From Monosporascus cannonballus (Eukaryota > Ascomycota > Sordariomycetes > Xylariales), in NCBI GenBank assembly GCA_004154925.1, contig QJNS01000160.1:116294-180293 (forward strand): 64,000 nucleotides of DNA, in the 5' to 3' direction. Numbering within the stretch: the first letter of the stretch is position 1; each line of letters begins with the position of its first letter. A program made the translations under genes and the position numbers. This document shows positions 62,335 to 64,000 of the stretch, piece after piece. The notes below the pieces were generated by a model that did no database searches, had not been told where the DNA came from, and worked only from the letters and a program-made list of their open reading frames with translations.

Positions 62335-64000
62335 GCGTTTATGAGACTTGGATTAATTTTGTGCATGTATCTGTTCCTAGAAGTAGTGTAATGAAGACAC
62401 CATGAATGACCACTCTCCAGAACTTGAGCATAATGAGCTGTGCGCCTTGTGTTCGCTCCAGGGTAGAGCAATATCACCAGACTCGGGAAAAAGCACCAGC
62501 TGACATTTTCGTTTATGCATGTCCAAGGAGGGACTGGCCGGGGGCGGTGCGAATTCCCCCAGCTGTGATGGCTATACAAATTTACGTGGGTGGCATGCCA
62601 AGCCGGTCACACTGCTCATGCGACTGGTCGACCTTTCGGCTCCAATGTGCTTTTTGCTCATGCCCGCCCGTTCTACATATGCAGAGTCTCCATGTTATCA
62701 GGTGTCCGCCTTTCGAGGGGACGCTTTTAACCGTGCTTCTTGGCAGTGTGGGTGGGGCGTATGCCGAGGATAAGCCTCATTCCGACCGAGGAGCCCATAC
62801 AAAGGAGGAACCCCAGGCTGAAGGGTGTGCCGTCACCGTGGAGCGAGGGCACGCTTGAAGATGTCCGCATCGATATACATCATGTAAAGCATGTGGCTGG
62901 CTCCAGGTTGCACCTGACGAGTGAGTCTCATCTACGAGGACATGTCTTTTCGAGACCCTTCGTGACCACCGACAAGAACGATGGTAGGCAAGATATATCC
63001 TGTTCTTCCGTTCCTGTAGCCACCCTGGGTATTTATATAGACGCTAAGATGGAATTTCAACGGGCTGAAAAGATACTGATGCTAGAACATATCTTCATAG
63101 GATCTCTCTAAGAATCTACTCGTGATCCTGCATGTGATCGCACCCGAAGGCTCTTGTACTACACTTCCACGGACCAGGCGCGTTCCGCTCATGACAAGGG
63201 TAGCTATTATCACGCCTTACACCACAACTAAGGGCTACTATTTTGTATGAAGCGCGACTAACTACTCTACTTATGCATGTCTTTTGTACGATTGAAGACC
63301 AACCTTATGCTGTGTTGTTGCCTACCCTCGCAGATCTAAATGCAGCCTATTGCCCTATAATACTGAAACTGCCCTACCCTGAACCAGTCTTCTGCAGCGA
63401 CTGCCGCGGTTGCCTATGTGTAAACCCTGTACTTCGTGGAAAGATGATAACAAGAGGGCGCACAAGCAAAGGCCATGAAAAATACAAGAAAGTCAAGGAG
63501 TTAAACAGGAATGCAACTTGGGGTTCAACCCAGTCCAGTTCAACTGAAGTCGCGTGCATTCTAAGTGATCTAGTTATTTAGCAATACTGACATGGGTATA
63601 GTGCCATATGCCTCAAAGTTCTTGTAGACCATTGTGACGATGTTCCTAGTCTGGGTAGCTTAGGAACGTGCTGGGCTTATGTTCATACGGTAAACAGTTA
63701 ACACCTAATTAAGGGTTCTGAGTAATAGTAGCTGTGATAATATCGTTACGATATAAGTCCCATTCATGTAGAGAGTAAATGTTGAACCTAGCGACGCCAT
63801 GGCTTAGTTAGCTAACCGGCTAGTGGAAATAGCGTCGGCCACTCCGGTATTCTTATCTCTTGGCTACCACTGTTTTTGTCTGTATTCAAGGAGGGTTCAC
63901 CACCTTCACTGTCAGGGAAAATGGTAAAGTACGGAGTGAGAGGCAGAAGAAGCAGCCCAGCAGGTGGTTCATAGTATGGGTAGTAAATAGATGACCATTA
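62335..64000. other. Ordinary-composition DNA without a supported gene
   Basis: This 1.67 kb has balanced base composition and no RIP footprint. Several 60-150-codon frames overlap on both strands (for example 62406-62858, 62740-63111 and 63243-63581, all +), but none shows a recognisable domain, and they conflict with one another. They are best treated as chance frames, or as untranslated sequence downstream of the DUF3435-like fragment. Confidence 0.55.

Noticed and set aside
62247..63581. Overlapping frames of 60-150 codons on both strands (62406-62858, 62519-62773, 62740-63111, 63243-63581 and minus-strand partners)
   Set aside because: Mutually exclusive, no recognisable domains, and typical of chance frames in balanced-composition DNA.

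Overview
The window looks like nuclear DNA of a filamentous ascomycete. From base 1 to about 61.4 kb it is extremely A+T-rich. CpA/TpG are depleted, TpA is in excess and CpG is kept, which is the footprint of repeat-induced point mutation (RIP). The last ~2.2 kb has ordinary base composition. I see no intact protein-coding gene and no rRNA, tRNA or CRISPR array. Almost everything down to 61.5 kb can be assigned to nested transposable elements.

Layout. (1) 1-6190: 3' part of a Ty3/gypsy-type LTR element (A, +). (2) 6382-22674: a 2.65-kb class II (Mutator-like) derivative with 9-bp target duplications. It is split by LTR element B (8681-22318, +), whose 3' LTR is split by LTR element C (15283-22012, -). 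(3) 22684-23381: older spacer with a repeat (R1) and a basic, repetitive reading-frame remnant. (4) 23382-42949: an LTR-internal-LTR-internal-LTR tandem on the minus strand (E and G share the central LTR). LTR element F (30113-36863, +) sits inside the shared LTR. (5) 42950-49673: LTR element D (+), inserted exactly at the terminus of the E/G tandem; the tandem's own target duplication (CAAGG) reappears beyond D. (6) 49684-50590: A+T-rich spacer. (7) 50600-61553: an ~11-kb class II element, an inverted full-size relative of the one in (2), with 9-bp target duplications and hairpin-forming ends. (8) 61563-61831: repeat R2 and a truncated LTR. (9) 61832-62334: 5'-truncated C-terminal piece of a gene resembling the zinc-finger tail of DUF3435 (FluG-domain/Starship-captain-like) proteins. 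(10) 62335-64000: ordinary-composition DNA without a gene I can support.

The LTR elements are one family of about 6.7-6.75 kb. Their R/U5 half and pol are shared, but at least four U3 types occur. Recognisable Ty3/gypsy pieces are the retropepsin-like D-C-G motif, the reverse-transcriptase LDDILIF box, RNase H and an integrase core, all with RIP stops. Target duplications give the relative order: the class II copies and the E/G tandem landed in older sequence; B entered the small class II copy and C entered B; D and F entered the E/G tandem. The novelty is mainly structural: the nest itself, the shared-LTR tandem, the 11-kb class II element with its deletion derivative, U3 module swapping, a RIP-spared insert inside B, and the DUF3435-like fragment. 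I did not find a convincing new functional system.
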